A stretch of DNA of 64,000 bases, taken from NCBI GenBank assembly GCA_027482185.1, contig JAIXWF010000015.1, forward strand, positions 522,333-586,332. Direction: 5' to 3'. Within the stretch, counting starts at the first letter, position 1; every line of letters begins with the position of its first letter. This DNA is from Opitutaceae bacterium. GTDB lineage: Bacteria; Verrucomicrobiota; Verrucomicrobiia; Opitutales; Opitutaceae. A program made the translations under genes and the position numbers. Under the pieces are notes generated by a model. It was not told the origin of the DNA. It did not search any database and saw only the letters and a list, made by a program, of their open reading frames with translations. This document shows positions 52,812 through 60,869 of the stretch, piece by piece.

Positions 52812-52982
52812 GCGGGACTTCTGCGTCCCGCATCCGCCGGCGTCGACCGTATTGTGGCGGCGGCGGCGGGAGAATTTCAACTACCCGCAGGCCGGGAACC
52901 GACCGCAATGGTTCCCGTTCGCCCCGCCTCGCCTCGTCGGCGCGCAGCGCGATTCGCCAACCCCGCGACGCAGTGCCCGCGC

Positions 52983-53135
52983 TCAGTCCCGCGGTTTCGC
53001 CGCGCCCGCCGCCGGCTTGGCCGGGACCGGCTTCGGCGCCGCCGGTTTGATGAACTTCGACTGCACCAATTGCTGCCGCTGGAAACGGCCGTGCGCCTTC
53101 TGGTCCTTGATCGTCGGCAGGTATTTCGCGCCCAT
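52983..53135 (-). CDS. short basic protein (50 aa), unknown
   Basis: A 50-residue open frame on the minus strand: MGAKYLPTIKDQKAHGRFQ, QLVQSKFIK, then an Ala/Pro/Lys tail ending PRD. Composition (Lys, Gln, aromatic residues) differs from the Arg/Ala/Gly-rich shadow frames around it, which suggests a real gene, and it fits the gap between two other genes. I do not recognise it. It might be a ribosome- or RNA-associated small protein. The 170 bp between it and 52811 contain nothing else visible. Confidence 0.45.
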   Translation of the reverse strand: MGAKYLPTIKDQKAHGRFQRQQLVQSKFIKPAAPKPVPAKPAAGAAKPRD

Positions 53136-53270
53136 GCCTTGAAAGCGCCGAAATCGTCCCCGGGCGCAAACCGGAACGCACCCGCCCGCACACTTCGCGT
53201 TTGCCGCGCGCCGCGTTTGCCCGCATCCGATTCCGGCAGTTCCGCCCGTTCCCCTCACCCAATCCTCCCC

Positions 53271-53687
53271 ATGAAGACTCCGAAACCCGGCACCATCTCG
53301 TGGTGCGACCTCACCGTGCCCGACGCCGACCGCGTCAAAGACTTCTACGCCGCCGTCGCCGGCTGGGGCGTCATGCCCATCGAGATGGGCGGCTACAACG
53401 ACTACTGCATGATGCCCCCGGGATCCAAAGCCCCGGCCGGCGGCATCTGCCACGCCCGCGGCGTCAACGCCGACATCCCGCCGCAGTGGCTCGTCTACAT
53501 CACCGTGACGAATCTCGCCGCCAGCCTGAAGGCCTGCGCGAAACAGGGCGGCACCCTCGTCCGTCCCGCCAAAAACATGGGCGGCGCAAAAATGGCCATC
53601 ATCCGCGATCCGGCCGGCGCCGTCGCCGCCCTCTACCAACCGCCCAAGCCCGCCGCCCCGGCCAAGCCGAAGCGGAAAAAACGCTGA
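53271..53687 (+). CDS. VOC/glyoxalase-fold protein
   Basis: A 138-residue protein with two paired beta-alpha-beta modules: TISWCDLTVPDADRVKDFYAAVAGW and WLVYITVTNLAASLKACAKQGGTLV, ending AIIRDPAGAVAALYQP. This is the layout of the vicinal-oxygen-chelate superfamily. The metal residues of glyoxalase I are not all clear, so it may be a binding protein or an unusual dioxygenase or lyase. A basic C-terminal tail (KPKRKKR) follows. It is 24 bp before the GNAT gene and probably co-transcribed. Confidence 0.82.
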   Translation: MKTPKPGTISWCDLTVPDADRVKDFYAAVAGWGVMPIEMGGYNDYCMMPPGSKAPAGGICHARGVNADIPPQWLVYITVTNLAASLKACAKQGGTLVRPAKNMGGAKMAIIRDPAGAVAALYQPPKPAAPAKPKRKKR

Positions 53688-53711
53688 GCGCAGCGCGAGC
53701 CGAACCGCGCC

Positions 53712-54647
53712 ATGGACTGCACCGTCGCCTTCGGCCCGCTGAGTGACGCGGACCGCGACGCCGTCGCCGCGCTCATCCACCGCTCGCTCGTGCAATGGTA
53801 CGAGTCGCGGCTCCGCCAAGGCCACCGCTTCGGCGACCAGGCGGCGCCGTTCCGGATTTTCCCGGACGTGTACGAGGCCCTCGATCCCGGCGAAAGCATC
53901 GTCGCCCGCGGCGCCGGCGGCGAAATCCTCGGCGTTTGCTTCACGCACGAACGCCCGACGCACCTCGCCATCGGCATCGTCGCCACCGCGCCCGAATCCG
54001 GCGGCCGCGGCCTCGCGAAACGCATGCTCGAGCTCGCCCTCGCCAAGGCCCGCCGCCTCGGCCGCCCCGCGCGCCTCGTCTCCAGCCTGCTCAATCTCGA
54101 TTCGTTCTCGCTCTACAACCGCCTCGGCTTCGTGCCCGGCGCGTTGTTCCAGGACTTGCAACTCGCCGTGCCCGCCGCCGGCCTGCCCGGACCCGCGCCG
54201 GCCGACGCCGCCCTTGTGCGGACCGCCGGCCCCGCCGACGCCGCGGCGCTCGCCGAGCTCGAATATTCGCTGCAAGGCATCCGCCGCGACAAAGACCTCG
54301 CGTTCTTTTTGCAGCCCACCGCCGGCGCGTGGCGCGTGCTCACCTTGCCCGGCGCCGACGGTGCGCCGCGCGGTTTCCTCGTCACCAGCACGCATCCGTC
54401 CGCGCTCATGATCGGGCCCGGCGTCGCGGCCGATGAAGCCGCCGCCGCCGCCTTGCTCTGGCGCACCCTCGATTTGCTCCGCGGCAAATCCGTCGTGTTT
54501 CTCCTGCCCTGCGCCGCGACCAACGTTGTCCGCGCCGCGTACGCCTGGGGTGCGCGCAACGTCGAGCTGCACGTCGCGCAATCGACCGCGCCCTTCCCCT
54601 CCGCCCGCGGCGTCGTTTTCCCGACTTTCCTGCCCGAGTCCGGCTGA
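53712..54647 (+). CDS. protein with two GNAT acetyltransferase domains
   Basis: A 311-residue protein. Domain 1 (about 1-150) contains the acetyl-CoA loop ATAPESGGRGLAKRMLELAL (about 96-115) and LYNRLGFVPG. Domain 2 (about 165-311) is degenerate, with AALAELEYSLQGI and LLPCAATNVVRAAYAWGARNVELHV but no clear loop, so it is probably structural. Acceptor substrate unknown. Confidence 0.82.
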   Translation: MDCTVAFGPLSDADRDAVAALIHRSLVQWYESRLRQGHRFGDQAAPFRIFPDVYEALDPGESIVARGAGGEILGVCFTHERPTHLAIGIVATAPESGGRGLAKRMLELALAKARRLGRPARLVSSLLNLDSFSLYNRLGFVPGALFQDLQLAVPAAGLPGPAPADAALVRTAGPADAAALAELEYSLQGIRRDKDLAFFLQPTAGAWRVLTLPGADGAPRGFLVTSTHPSALMIGPGVAADEAAAAALLWRTLDLLRGKSVVFLLPCAATNVVRAAYAWGARNVELHVAQSTAPFPSARGVVFPTFLPESG

Positions 54648-54726
54648 GCCGGCTCGGTCCGTCGGTTCTGCCGGCTGTACGTTGAGCTTCGCACCGCCCG
54701 GCACCGCGCTCCTCATCCGGTCCGAT

Positions 54727-54761
54727 CTTTCAACCCTCACCTTTCAACTTTCAACTGCATG
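54727..54761 (+). repeat. heptamer array, CTTTCAA type
   Basis: CTTTCAA, CCCTCAC, CTTTCAA, CTTTCAA, CTGCATG in 7-bp phase. The last unit overlaps a possible ATG at 54759. The 17 bases 54755-54771 (CTGCATGATCCCGCCTG) are identical to those around the prmB start. Confidence 0.85.
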
Positions 54762-54791
54762 ATCCCGCCTGCCCCCGGATCAACTCCGCCC

Positions 54792-55850
54792 ATGCTGTCC
54801 ACCCGCCGCGAATTTCTCGCTTCCGCCGCCCTCGCCACCGCCGCCGCGCCTTACCTCCGCGCCCAGAGCAAGACCGCCCCGGAGTTCCACGGCTTGGTCG
54901 TCGGCCACGGCGCGCACCGCTACCGCGTCGACCGGCTCTGGAGCCAAGCGGACCAGGCCAAGACACCCGTCAACAACTGCCACGAGATGGTGCAGGTCCG
55001 CGACGGCCGGCTCTTCCTCCTCACCGACCACGCGAAGAACAACGTCCTGATCTACGCGAAATCCGGCGCCCTGCTCGGCTCCTGGACCCTCGGCCTCGCC
55101 GGCGCCCACGGGCTCACGCTCGCCGTCGAAAACGGCCGCGAGGTCCTGTGGATCGCCGACACCCGCGGCCGCGTCGTCCAGGCCTCGCTCGAGGGCGAAC
55201 TGCTCCGGGAGCTGCCGTCCGCCGAGGCCTGCGGCGCCTACAAGCCGGGCGAAAAATACGCGCCCACCGAGGTCGCCGTCGGGCCCGACGGCCGGCTGTA
55301 CGTCGCGGACGGATACGGCTCGCAGTTCATCCTCCGCTTCGACGCCGCGGGCAGGTACCTCGGCAAATTCGGCGGCAAAAGCGAACTGCAGCCGGGCAAA
55401 TTCCTCCAGGCCCACGGCCTCGTGTTCGATTTCCGCGGGCCGGCGCCGCTCCTCCTCTGCACCGAGCGCATGCGCAACGAATTCCAGTGGTTCACGCCCG
55501 AGGGCGAATTCGTGAAATCGGTCTACCTGCCCGGCGCCTTCCTCTCGCGCCCCGTGCTCAAGGGCGATCTGCTCATGGCCGGGGTCTGCTTCGGCATGGT
55601 GCCGCACGATTTCCGCCCGAAAATGAAACGCGGCTTCGTCACGATCCTCGACCGCGACAACCGCGTGATCTCCAACCCCGGCGGCCAGGCCCCGCGCTAC
55701 ACCGACGCCGGCGAATTGCTCGTGATGCTGCAGGACCAACCCGTGTTTCTCCACGGCCACGACGTCTGCGCCGACGACGAGGGCAACCTCTACGTTTGCC
55801 AATGGAACGCCGGCAAAGTCCACCCCTACAAGCTGCACCGCGTCGGCTGA
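54792..55850 (+). CDS. Tat-exported NHL-repeat (6-bladed propeller) protein
   Basis: A 352-residue protein with a twin-arginine signal STRREFLASAALATAAAP (about 3-20). Blades include VQVRDGRLFLLTDHAKNNVLIY, HGLTLAVENGREVLWIAD, TEVAVGPDGRLYVADGYGSQFI and DVCADDEGNLYVCQWNAGKVHPY, typical of NHL/6-bladed propellers of PVC bacteria. The ATG at 54792 puts RR at 5-6; the ATG at 54759 lies in the repeat array and would add a Pro-rich leader. It may bind or oxidise sugars; activity unknown. Confidence 0.82.
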   Translation: MLSTRREFLASAALATAAAPYLRAQSKTAPEFHGLVVGHGAHRYRVDRLWSQADQAKTPVNNCHEMVQVRDGRLFLLTDHAKNNVLIYAKSGALLGSWTLGLAGAHGLTLAVENGREVLWIADTRGRVVQASLEGELLRELPSAEACGAYKPGEKYAPTEVAVGPDGRLYVADGYGSQFILRFDAAGRYLGKFGGKSELQPGKFLQAHGLVFDFRGPAPLLLCTERMRNEFQWFTPEGEFVKSVYLPGAFLSRPVLKGDLLMAGVCFGMVPHDFRPKMKRGFVTILDRDNRVISNPGGQAPRYTDAGELLVMLQDQPVFLHGHDVCADDEGNLYVCQWNAGKVHPYKLHRVG

Positions 55851-55867
55851 ACCGCCGCCGTTTTTCC

Positions 55868-56983
55868 ATGCACCGCCGCACCTTCCTCGCCCGCGCCGGC
55901 GCCGCCGCCGTCGCCGCCCCGTGGTCCGCCCGCCTCCGCGCCGCGGAAAAATCCGCCGCGACCGATGCCGTTTCTTTCATCTCCCGCCTGCAACCGGCCG
56001 TCGTCGGCAGCGGCTTCGAACTGCCCGACCACTGGGTCTGGTGCGGCGCGCCCATCCGCGGCGAGGACGGCAAGTACCACCTTTTCGCCTCGCGGATCCC
56101 GAAGTCGGTCCTTTTTCACCCGCATTGGCTCTTCATGTCCGAGATCGTGCGCGCGGAGGCCGCCACCCCCGTCGGCCCGTACCGCTTCGCCGAGGTCGCG
56201 CTGCCGCCCCGCGGCGGCGATTTCTTCGACGCCCGCTCCACGCACAATCCCCACATCCGCAAGGTCGGCGACACCTACCTGCTGCTCTACATGGGGACGA
56301 ACTACGACGGGCCGACGCCGTCGCGCGACCAACCCGAGGTCTGGCGCTCGCCGCGCTACCTCGCGACCTGGGCGCGCAAACGCATCGGCCTCGCCACGAG
56401 CAAGAGCGTGAAAGGCCCGTGGCAACGCCTCGACCGCCCGCTGCTCGAGCCGCGACCTGGCGAATGGGATTCCATCGCCACCACGAATCCGTCGCTCTGC
56501 CCGCTGCCCGACGGCTCCTTCCTCCTCGCCTACAAATCCCGCCGCGAAAATCTCGGCAACCTGCAGGTCGGCGTCGCCCGCGCGCCGCATTTCACCGGGC
56601 CGTGGACGCGGCAACCGACGCCGTGGTTGTTCAAAGGCAAACCCGCGCACGTCGAGGATCCGTTTCTCTGGGCCGAAGGCGGCCGCGTGCACGCGTTGAT
56701 GAAAGACATGACCGGCGAAATTTGCGGCGAGCAATTCTCCGGGGTCCACGTCACGAGCGCCGACGGCCTGAATTGGGATTTCGACCGCGCCACGTTGGCC
56801 TACAGCCGGAAACTCAAGTGGAACGACGGCGTCGTGCGGCAACAGGCGTTTCTTGAACGCCCGCAATTGCTGATCGAAAACGGCCGGCCCACGCATTTGT
56901 TCTGCGCCACCGCCGAAGGCCTCGGCAAAGATTTGAAGGACGCCACGCGCACGTGGAACACCGTCATTCCCCTGGCCACCTGA
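55868..56983 (+). CDS. Tat-exported GH43/GH117-like five-bladed propeller protein
   Basis: A 371-residue protein with a twin-arginine signal (HRRTFLARAGAAAVAAP). The fold is that of glycoside-hydrolase five-bladed propellers: WVWCGAPIRGEDGKYHLFAS (blade 1 with an Asp), RSTHNPHIRKVGDTYLLLYMG, IATTNPSLCPLPDGSFLLAYKS and AHVEDPFLWAEGGRVHALMKD. The Asp/Glu set is consistent with an alpha-L-arabinofuranosidase or 3,6-anhydro-galactosidase-like family, but specificity cannot be fixed. It is 17 bp after the NHL gene, and they probably form an operon. Confidence 0.8.
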   Translation: MHRRTFLARAGAAAVAAPWSARLRAAEKSAATDAVSFISRLQPAVVGSGFELPDHWVWCGAPIRGEDGKYHLFASRIPKSVLFHPHWLFMSEIVRAEAATPVGPYRFAEVALPPRGGDFFDARSTHNPHIRKVGDTYLLLYMGTNYDGPTPSRDQPEVWRSPRYLATWARKRIGLATSKSVKGPWQRLDRPLLEPRPGEWDSIATTNPSLCPLPDGSFLLAYKSRRENLGNLQVGVARAPHFTGPWTRQPTPWLFKGKPAHVEDPFLWAEGGRVHALMKDMTGEICGEQFSGVHVTSADGLNWDFDRATLAYSRKLKWNDGVVRQQAFLERPQLLIENGRPTHLFCATAEGLGKDLKDATRTWNTVIPLAT

Positions 56984-56998
56984 GCGACTGCTGCCTGA

Positions 56999-57054
56999 GC
57001 TTACAGCCTACCGCTTAAAGCTTAGAGCTTACAGCTTTCAACTTAACGCTCACC
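56999..57054 (+). repeat. heptamer array, GCTTAGA type, eight units
   Basis: GCTTACA, GCCTACC, GCTTAAA, GCTTAGA, GCTTACA, GCTTTCA, ACTTAAC, GCTCACC, all in 7-bp phase. It joins two convergent genes; the last unit contains the TGA (57050-57052 on the minus strand) of the following gene. Confidence 0.88.
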
Positions 57055-57481
57055 GCCGGACCGCCGCCGCGTAAACCTGCTGCATGCGGAGGTGATACTC
57101 GGTGAGTTCCTGCATGTTGGACGGGCGGACCAACTCGGCCGCCGCGGCAACATGGGCGTTCGCGGAACGCGTTTCGGCAATCCGCACCGTCTCGGAGCAA
57201 ACCCCGCGGGAATCGACCGCGGAATAAAGACCGTCCGCCGGGGCTTCCCAATCCAAGTGGTACTCGCCCTTGGTGCCGTCGAAGATCGCGAGCACCTTCC
57301 AGGCGCCGCCTTCCATGCGCGCCAGATAAACCGGGCCGACGGAGGACTTCACCTTCCACTGCGTGCCCTTGAAGACCAGCGGCGAGTTGAACGTCGCCGC
57401 GTTGGCCTGACCCGCCTGCACCGACACCACGAACCCGACCAACATCAGAAACAGGGAGGAAAGGGTGCGGGGGAACGTCAT
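57050..57481 (-). CDS. small secreted protein, unknown
   Basis: A 143-residue protein. Residues 1-28 are a signal peptide ending ANAA. The mature part (FNSPLVFKGTQWKVKSSVGP, VYLARMEGGAWKVLAIFDG, YHLDWEAPADGLYSAVDSRG) looks like a single beta-rich domain, then a helical C-terminus with a basic end. I do not recognise it. The ATG at 57481 gives a proper signal peptide; the upstream ATG adds 14 residues without one. Two 13-14 bp direct repeats lie just upstream. Confidence 0.65.
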   Translation of the reverse strand: MTFPRTLSSLFLMLVGFVVSVQAGQANAATFNSPLVFKGTQWKVKSSVGPVYLARMEGGAWKVLAIFDGTKGEYHLDWEAPADGLYSAVDSRGVCSETVRIAETRSANAHVAAAAELVRPSNMQELTEYHLRMQQVYAAAVRR

Positions 57482-57820
57482 GCCCCGGAGATCAGATAAA
57501 CTAGGGGGTTTCGTCAAAATCAAACTAGGGGTTTATCCCTACGGCTGACGCGTAGCCAAGAAATGCGCAAACTCCGCACTGCGGTTTAGCCGCTTTACTT
57601 CAACGCTTTGCAACCACCTCCCTAATTCCAACACGCCCACCACGGGTGCCCGCTACGCCCGTAATCGACCCGGGAGTCCCTAGGCAGTTCTTGGCATCGA
57701 CCGCTTCGGCTCAGCCTGCCGCCGGCTGATATTTCAGCCGGTTTCCACCTCCGTTCCTTCAACTTTCAACCTTCAACTTTCAATCGCACCGCCCTTCAAC
57801 CCGGCACGCCTCCGCGCGCC
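57482..57820. other. intergenic region with direct repeats, hairpin and heptamer array
   Basis: No gene is visible in 339 bp. It contains two copies of AAACTAGGGG(G)TTT (57498-57511 and 57522-57535) next to the 57481 start, a perfect 8-bp hairpin CCGGCTGA/TCAGCCGG (57722-57741, no T-run), and four heptamers CCTTCAA/CTTTCAA at 57756-57783 near the end of the sulfatase gene. Confidence 0.7.
57498..57535 (-). promoter_or_regulatory. two direct repeats in the promoter of the 57481 gene
   Basis: The motif AAACCCCTAGTTT (minus-strand reading) occurs twice, with a 24-bp offset (57498-57511 with one extra C, 57522-57535). Between the copies on the minus strand lies TTGATTTTGACG, a plausible -35 region. 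This looks like a binding site for a tandem-binding regulator; none is assigned. Confidence 0.4.
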
Positions 57821-59236
57821 CTAGCGGTCGCCGCCACCGCGGCCGAGTTCGTCGGCGCGCGCCGGATCGTAGGCGGGATTGGGCGTCGGCATCCGGGCCC
57901 CGACTCGCGCGCGCCAAGCCGCCAGCGCGGTCTGCAATTCCGCCGCCCGCGCCGGTTCGCGCGCGGCGAGGTTCGTGGTTTCGCCGGGATCCGCGGCCAG
58001 ATCGTAAATCTCCAGCGCACCCGTTTCGAAGAACTCGATCAGCTTCAGATTGCCGCGGCGGATCGCGCTCGCCGGCGTGCTGTGATGGTAATGCGGCAGG
58101 TGCCAGAACCACGTGTCGCGCGCGGGAACTCGCGCGGGATCGCGCAGGAACGCCGCGAGGCTCGTGCCGTCGGGCGGCTGCGCCGCCAACGGCGCCGTGC
58201 GTCCAAGTTCCAGGAACGTCGGGTAGATATCGTGCGTCAGCGCCGGCACCGCCGTTTCCCGGCCGGCGGGAATCGTGCCCGGCCATCGCGCGATCGCCGG
58301 CACGCGGATGCCGCCTTCGTACAGCGAACCTTTCTCGCCGCGCAACGGCCGGTTCGAGGTCACGACGCGGCCGCTTTGCTCGTGCTCCAGGCCGCCGTTG
58401 TCGGAAACGAAAAGGACCAACGTGCGTTCCGCCAAACCGGCGCGGTCGACGGCGTCGACGATCCGGCCCACCGCCGCATCGAGTTCCTCGAGCAAACCGG
58501 CATACGCCGGGAGCGAGGGATATCCGGCCGGCTTTGGCTTCGCGGTGTACTTGGCGAGCAACGCCGGCGTCGTCGAAAGCGGGATGTGTACGGCCGCCGC
58601 GGATACCTGCAAAAGAAAGGGCCGGTCTTTGTTTCCGGCGATGAACGCCTCGGCCTGCTCCGCGAGATAATCGGCCGCGCGCCGCGGGGCCGGCGCGCCC
58701 GTCACCGCGGGCGCCAGCACGTTGCCCTGGAGCTCGCGCACGACTTGCCAACCTTGCTCCTTCGGCCCGAAGCCCGCGCCGCCAAGATGCCATTTCCCGA
58801 AGTACCCCGTCGCGTAGCCCGCGGCGCCGAGGCGCTCGGCAAACGTCTCGACCTCCAGCGGCAACTCCCGCGGCACCACGGGATCGAGCAGCCGCGCATA
58901 GGGCCGACGGTGGCCGGGGATGTGTTGCGTGATGCCGAAGCGTGCCTGGTCGCGGCCGCTCTGCACATTGGCGCGCGTCGGCGAGCAGACGGGCCCGGCG
59001 TAGAACTGCGTGAACCGCAGACCCTCGCGCGCGAGGCGGTCGAGCCGCGGCGTCTCGTTGAAAGTGTTGCCGTAGCAACCGAGGTCCGCCCAGCCGAGGT
59101 CGTCCGCCAGAATCAAGATGAGATTCGGCGGCGGCCCCTCCGGCGCCGCGCGCAGGCCCGCGGCCGCGAAGCCCAGCGCAACCGCCGCCAGGCCCAGCCC
59201 CCAAGTCCAACCGCGGAAACTGCGCCGTGCGGCCAT
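57821..59236 (-). CDS. sulfatase (type I, S1 family), copy 1
   Basis: A 471-residue exported sulfatase. Signal/anchor at about 9-31. Metal Asp pair in LILADDLGWADLG; the modified Cys84 is in VCSPTRAN, a canonical C-x-P-x-R. GKWHLGGAG and LFVSDNGG (DN) supply the other active-site residues. It would remove sulfate from a polysaccharide or glycoside after conversion of Cys84 to formylglycine. It is last of four sulfatases on this strand, 14 bp after copy 2, with a heptamer array at its end. Confidence 0.9.
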   Translation of the reverse strand: MAARRSFRGWTWGLGLAAVALGFAAAGLRAAPEGPPPNLILILADDLGWADLGCYGNTFNETPRLDRLAREGLRFTQFYAGPVCSPTRANVQSGRDQARFGITQHIPGHRRPYARLLDPVVPRELPLEVETFAERLGAAGYATGYFGKWHLGGAGFGPKEQGWQVVRELQGNVLAPAVTGAPAPRRAADYLAEQAEAFIAGNKDRPFLLQVSAAAVHIPLSTTPALLAKYTAKPKPAGYPSLPAYAGLLEELDAAVGRIVDAVDRAGLAERTLVLFVSDNGGLEHEQSGRVVTSNRPLRGEKGSLYEGGIRVPAIARWPGTIPAGRETAVPALTHDIYPTFLELGRTAPLAAQPPDGTSLAAFLRDPARVPARDTWFWHLPHYHHSTPASAIRRGNLKLIEFFETGALEIYDLAADPGETTNLAAREPARAAELQTALAAWRARVGARMPTPNPAYDPARADELGRGGGDR

Positions 59237-59250
59237 CGCGAATCCGCGGC

Positions 59251-60786
59251 TCAACGCGTGCGGCCCGCCGCGATGTAGCCCGCGAGCCGGGCCTTGAGTT
59301 GCTCGGCGATCTCCGGGTGCTGCGCGAGCACGTCGGTCTTCTCGCCGGGATCTTTCGCGAGGTCGAAGAGTTGGAACTGCGGCACCGGCGTGTTGGCGAG
59401 CTGCTGTTCGACCACGCTGTTGCGCGCGGACTTGGTGTCGTGGCGCACGAGTTTCCAATTGCCGGCGCGGAAACCGAAATTCCCCGTGCCGCCGTTGTCC
59501 TGCTGGATCAGGTGGTCGCGGCCCTTGGCGCCGGCGCGGCCGAGCAGCACGCCGGAGAGGTCCATGCTGTCGACGCAGGCGTCGGCCGGCAGCGGCGTGC
59601 CCGCGAGCGCGGCGAGGCTGGCGGCGAGGTCGATCGTGCTGACGATCTCGTCGGAAACCGCCGGCTGGATGCGGCCCTTCCAATATGCGATGAACGGCGT
59701 GCGCGTGCCGCCTTCGAAGACACTGTACTTGCCGCCGCGGAACGGGCCGCCGGCGCGGTGGTCGCCGCGTTTTTCCAAGGCGAAATCCTTGTAGCCGTCG
59801 TCCATCACCGGGCCGTTGTCCGAGCACACGATGACGAGGGTCTTTTCCGCGAGGCCGAGGCGTTCGAGCGTCTTCATCAATTCGCCGACCTGCCAATCGA
59901 ACTGCACGATCGAGTCGGCGCGGAAACCGAGCCCGGTCACCCCCTGGAAACGCTCGTGCGGCATGCGCGGCACATGCAGGTCGTGCGAGGCGAAGAACAT
60001 GAAGAACGGCTGGCTGCGGTTGGCCTCGAGCCAGGCGTTGGCCTTCTCGATCCATTTGTCGCCGAGGTCCTCGTCGCGGAAACGCGCGGCGTGGCCGCCG
60101 GTGTAGAAACCGATCCGCGAAATGCCGTTGTGGATGGTGGCGTTGTGGCCGTGCGACCAATCCATCTTCAGCGTCGCGCGGTGCGTGATGCCGGTCGGGT
60201 GGTCCTCGGACGGCTTTTTGTCTCCGACCCAGAGCGGGTCTTTCGGATCGAGCCCGACGACGCGGTCGTTTTCCAGGTAGACCTGCGGCACGCGGTCGTT
60301 GGTCGTCGGCAGCAGGAAATTGTAGTCGAAGCCGATCTCGCGCGGGCCGGGCTTGATGGAGCCGTTCCAATCCGGGCCCTTGCCCTCGGCGCCGAGGCCG
60401 AGATGCCATTTGCCGATCACGGCGGTGCGGTAGCCCGCGGTCTTGGCCAGATCGGCGATCGTGACGGCGTCGGGCGGGACGACGAGGTGGCCGTTCGGCG
60501 GCGCGATGCCCGTGCCCTTGCGGCGGAACGCATACGAGCCGGTGAGAAACGAGTACCGCGTCGGCGTGCACGTCGACGCCGTGCAATAGCCGCTCGTGAA
60601 ACGCCGCCCCTCGGCGGCAAGGCGGTCGATGTGCGGCGTCTTGAACGCGGTGGCTCCGTACGCGGAGAGGTCCCCGTAGCCGAGGTCGTCGGCCATGATG
60701 ACGAGGACGTTCGGTTTCTCCGCGGCGGCGAAGGCCGCGGATGCCAGCGTCAGGGCGGCGAGGAAAAGCGAGAAACGGGAATGCAT
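59251..60786 (-). CDS. sulfatase (type I, S1 family), copy 2
   Basis: A 511-residue protein with a signal peptide (1-22). Metal Asp pair in IMADDLGYGDLSAYG; Cys73 in STCTPTRYSFLTG is the formylglycine site. GKWHLGLGAEG and SHDLHVPRMPHER hold catalytic Lys and His, and CSDNGPVMDDGY the second DN. It has an arylsulfatase-A-like layout. It is followed by copy 1 after 14 bp and preceded by copy 3. Confidence 0.9.
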   Translation of the reverse strand: MHSRFSLFLAALTLASAAFAAAEKPNVLVIMADDLGYGDLSAYGATAFKTPHIDRLAAEGRRFTSGYCTASTCTPTRYSFLTGSYAFRRKGTGIAPPNGHLVVPPDAVTIADLAKTAGYRTAVIGKWHLGLGAEGKGPDWNGSIKPGPREIGFDYNFLLPTTNDRVPQVYLENDRVVGLDPKDPLWVGDKKPSEDHPTGITHRATLKMDWSHGHNATIHNGISRIGFYTGGHAARFRDEDLGDKWIEKANAWLEANRSQPFFMFFASHDLHVPRMPHERFQGVTGLGFRADSIVQFDWQVGELMKTLERLGLAEKTLVIVCSDNGPVMDDGYKDFALEKRGDHRAGGPFRGGKYSVFEGGTRTPFIAYWKGRIQPAVSDEIVSTIDLAASLAALAGTPLPADACVDSMDLSGVLLGRAGAKGRDHLIQQDNGGTGNFGFRAGNWKLVRHDTKSARNSVVEQQLANTPVPQFQLFDLAKDPGEKTDVLAQHPEIAEQLKARLAGYIAAGRTR

Positions 60787-60869
60787 TGGAAAAGATGAAA
60801 CGCGGGAAATTGGAAAATCGGAAAACGGGAACCGGCCGTAGCGCGGAGCTTCAGCCCGCGTCCGGAAAA

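Noticed and set aside
52983..54740. A 585-codon minus-strand frame over the VOC and GNAT genes
   Set aside because: Most of it is an antisense shadow; only the last 50 codons (52983-53135), beyond the VOC gene, look plausible as a separate small gene.
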